DNA of 64,000 nucleotides, from the NCBI GenBank assembly GCA_963714255.1, contig CAVQNU010000018.1:124001-188000 (forward strand). Direction: 5' to 3'. Shown piece by piece: positions 62,511-64,000 of the stretch; the first letter of the stretch is position 1, and each line of letters starts with the position of its first letter. The notes under the pieces were generated by a model. That model did no database searches, was not told the DNA's origin, and saw only the letters and a program-made list of their open reading frames with translations. The DNA comes from Rhodovastum sp963714255 (GTDB lineage: Bacteria; Pseudomonadota; Alphaproteobacteria; Acetobacterales; Acetobacteraceae). Both the position numbers and the translations under genes were made by a program.

Positions 62511-63500
62511 TTGTTTTGGGAGCAACTTTATCGGCCGGCAGTCGCCAGTCTGGCCGATGTTGCTCTTGGGCCAAATGCCCGCCCAAACGGCGGGACGCGG
62601 GAGGCGGGGCGCGTAAGGTGGTCTGTCTTGTCGTGCTCCGCCGAGGGTGAGCCACCCGATCCCGGCCGTGCGGCGGTGCCGGCTGGCCTGTCTCGCGGCG
62701 AACTCTTCGCGGCGCTCTGCGTGCTGGGTTTCGCGAACGGCATCGTCGCCCGCCTGCATGACGCAGTGGCGCATGACGGGGCCGCGGCACTCGCCAACTC
62801 GTTTGGCATCAGTGCGGCCGTCTGGATCGCCTTTGTCGCCTGCCCGGCGTTGCTGCTCCGCGCGCCGAAGCAGCCGCTCGCGCGCGCCGACCCGGCGGTG
62901 GCGGCCTGCGCGCTCGCGGCGTTTATGCTGCCCATCGACCCGCTGAGTTGGGTCGCCCTTACCGGGCTCGCGCTTTACCTTCTCCGCTTCTCCTTCACCC
63001 TGCGCAAGCATCCGCCCTGCGCCGCGCAGCGCGGGGCCTGGGTCTTGCTGGCCACCACCGGCGCGATGTTCTGGGGCCATTTGCTGATGCGCTGTCTGAG
63101 CGGGCCGATCCTCGGGGCCGACGCCCGTCTTGTCGGCTGGTTCGCCGGCACCGAGGCCGTGGGCAATACCGTGCGGTTCGCCGACGGTGGCGGCTATCTC
63201 TGGATCAATCCGGCCTGCTCCTCGCTCGCCAACGTCTCGCTCGCGATCCTTTGCTGGGTGCTGTTCGCCCAGTCGCGCGGCCGCTTGTGGTGCCTGGCGG
63301 ACGCCTGCTGGTGCCTTCTCGCCTGCCTGGCCGTCGTTGCCATCAACGTCACCCGCATCGGCCTGATGGTTCTCCACCGCGAGCAGTTCGACCTGATCCA
63401 CGGTCCGGCGGGGGCAGCCATTGCGAACTGGCTGAGCGTTGCGGCTGTGCTCGGCGTTTGCGTGGTCGGCACGCGCCGTGGCCGCCTCATCCACGCTTAG
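62511..63500 (+). CDS. Exosortase/archaeosortase-family protease-transpeptidase
   Basis: Up to 329 aa; the outermost start (TTG 62511) is weak, and GTG 62676 (VPAGLSRGELFAALCVLGFA) is a likely alternative. It has about seven or eight membrane helices. The catalytic triad is visible: Cys in NPACSSLANVSLAILCW, Arg in NVTRIGLMVLHREQ and His in IHGPAGAAIANWLSV. Exosortases cut CTERM signals at the inner membrane and attach or release the protein. It lies 6 bp after the small CTERM protein and overlaps the next gene by 23 bp, so the three form one operon. Confidence 0.82.
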   Translation: MFWEQLYRPAVASLADVALGPNARPNGGTREAGRVRWSVLSCSAEGEPPDPGRAAVPAGLSRGELFAALCVLGFANGIVARLHDAVAHDGAAALANSFGISAAVWIAFVACPALLLRAPKQPLARADPAVAACALAAFMLPIDPLSWVALTGLALYLLRFSFTLRKHPPCAAQRGAWVLLATTGAMFWGHLLMRCLSGPILGADARLVGWFAGTEAVGNTVRFADGGGYLWINPACSSLANVSLAILCWVLFAQSRGRLWCLADACWCLLACLAVVAINVTRIGLMVLHREQFDLIHGPAGAAIANWLSVAAVLGVCVVGTRRGRLIHA

Positions 63501-63963
63501 GGGGGCGTTCGTCCTCCTGCTCGTCCTGAGCGTCAGCGGCAAGATGATTGCCGCCAACCGCTCGCTGGACGGCACCTGGCAGACGCCGGACAACAGCCGG
63601 ATCGTCGTCTTCCTCGATCGTCATGGGTTCCAGGTGGACAGGAACGACCGCAGTGACGGCTCGCCGTTCGTCCAGGCAGCCGCCGGTGGCTGCCGCCTGC
63701 TGGCGGTGTTCGCCGCGCCGCAAGGGTGGTACCGCGACATTATCCGCCGGCTGGCCGGCCCGCAGGATGAGGTTTTCTTCGTCTTCGGCGGGGCGGTGTA
63801 CCCGGACCAGCCAATATGGCAAACCTGGACGCGCCATTACTGGCGCCTGCTGAACCTGTATGCCGGCCGCAGGATTCCCGCCCACCCGGTCCTGGGGATC
63901 GTCGCCTCCCGCGCCTGCGATCTTCGGAACCTGCCGTGGCAAGACCTCGCCGAGCTGCCATAG
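63478..63963 (+). CDS. Exosortase-linked exported protein, unknown
   Basis: 161 aa from GTG 63478; a TTG start at 63439 is also possible. One N-terminal hydrophobic segment (GAFVLLLVLSVSG) acts as signal or anchor. The soluble domain reads LDGTWQTPDNSRIVVFLDRH, then FVQAAAGGCRLLAVF, GWYRDIIRRLAGPQDEVFFV and RHYWRLLNLYAGRRI. It recalls EpsI-type companions of exosortases in size and position but shares no motif I can name. Coupled by overlap to the exosortase gene. Confidence 0.65.
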   Translation: MAASSTLRGAFVLLLVLSVSGKMIAANRSLDGTWQTPDNSRIVVFLDRHGFQVDRNDRSDGSPFVQAAAGGCRLLAVFAAPQGWYRDIIRRLAGPQDEVFFVFGGAVYPDQPIWQTWTRHYWRLLNLYAGRRIPAHPVLGIVASRACDLRNLPWQDLAELP

Positions 63964-64000
63964 ACCCTGCCGCGCCGCCTGGCGCGCGGAGCCCGCGGGC

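Overview
The window is GC-rich DNA of an alphaproteobacterial diazotroph. The gene set (FixABCX, NifA with the oxygen-sensitive cysteine signature, NifW/Z/T/Q, DUF269 and DUF683 partners) and the many intergenic repeats built on CAGGGCTCTGCCCTG suggest Acetobacteraceae or a relative such as Rhodopila. That taxonomic placement is inference. No rRNA or tRNA gene was recognised.

Layout. 1-8.1 kb: a two-partner secretion operon on the minus strand (TpsB, TpsA, then a TPR lipoprotein of the CHAT type cut by the window edge); the TpsA signal peptide is out of frame. 8.2-12.5 kb: the DNA-ligase-associated exonuclease and DEXH helicase, divergent around a membrane protein. 12.6-20.4 kb: small secreted proteins followed by a decay zone with a dead DUF2075-type gene, an IS66 transposase with an internal stop, and frameshifted TonB, ATP-grasp, ABC binding protein and GTPase/ABC-ATPase remnants; the nitroreductase after them is intact. 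21.2-24.6 kb: an EmrAB-type efflux pair with a divergent TetR regulator. 25.5-53.1 kb: the molybdenum nitrogenase island. 53.2-55.6 kb: mobile-element debris (an ORF-less group II intron, a complete IS4-type element, an IS1634-type fragment). 55.8-61.9 kb: phosphoesterase, PAP2 phosphatase, GDP-mannose to GDP-deoxysugar genes, an envelope protein and an Hpt protein. 62.3-64 kb: a compact exosortase system next to its probable substrate.

The nitrogenase island. NifA (25.9 kb) is the activator. I find five sigma-54 promoters (-24/-12) on the minus strand, each with an upstream TGT-N10-ACA NifA site. They precede nifV-DUF2478, fixABCX, hesB-nifS-nifW, nifHDK(ENX-DUF269-DUF683-fdxB-nifQ) and nifB-fdxN-nifZ-nifT-SIR2. 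Together these encode nitrogenase and its reductase, FeMo-cofactor assembly (NifB, E, N, X, Q, V, S and HesB), protection factors (NifW, Z, T) and electron supply (FixABCX and ferredoxins). A YqeB-type molybdenum-hydroxylase maturation gene, a DUF2478 gene, an Rrf2 regulator, a GNAT acetyltransferase and a benzoate-CoA-ligase-type enzyme lie inside the island.

The most unusual signals are: long perfect palindromes, two copies of which differ by matched changes in both arms, one of them lying between a NifA site and its promoter; a self-contained exosortase trio; and a cluster of consecutive broken genes that once formed a transport or cofactor module.
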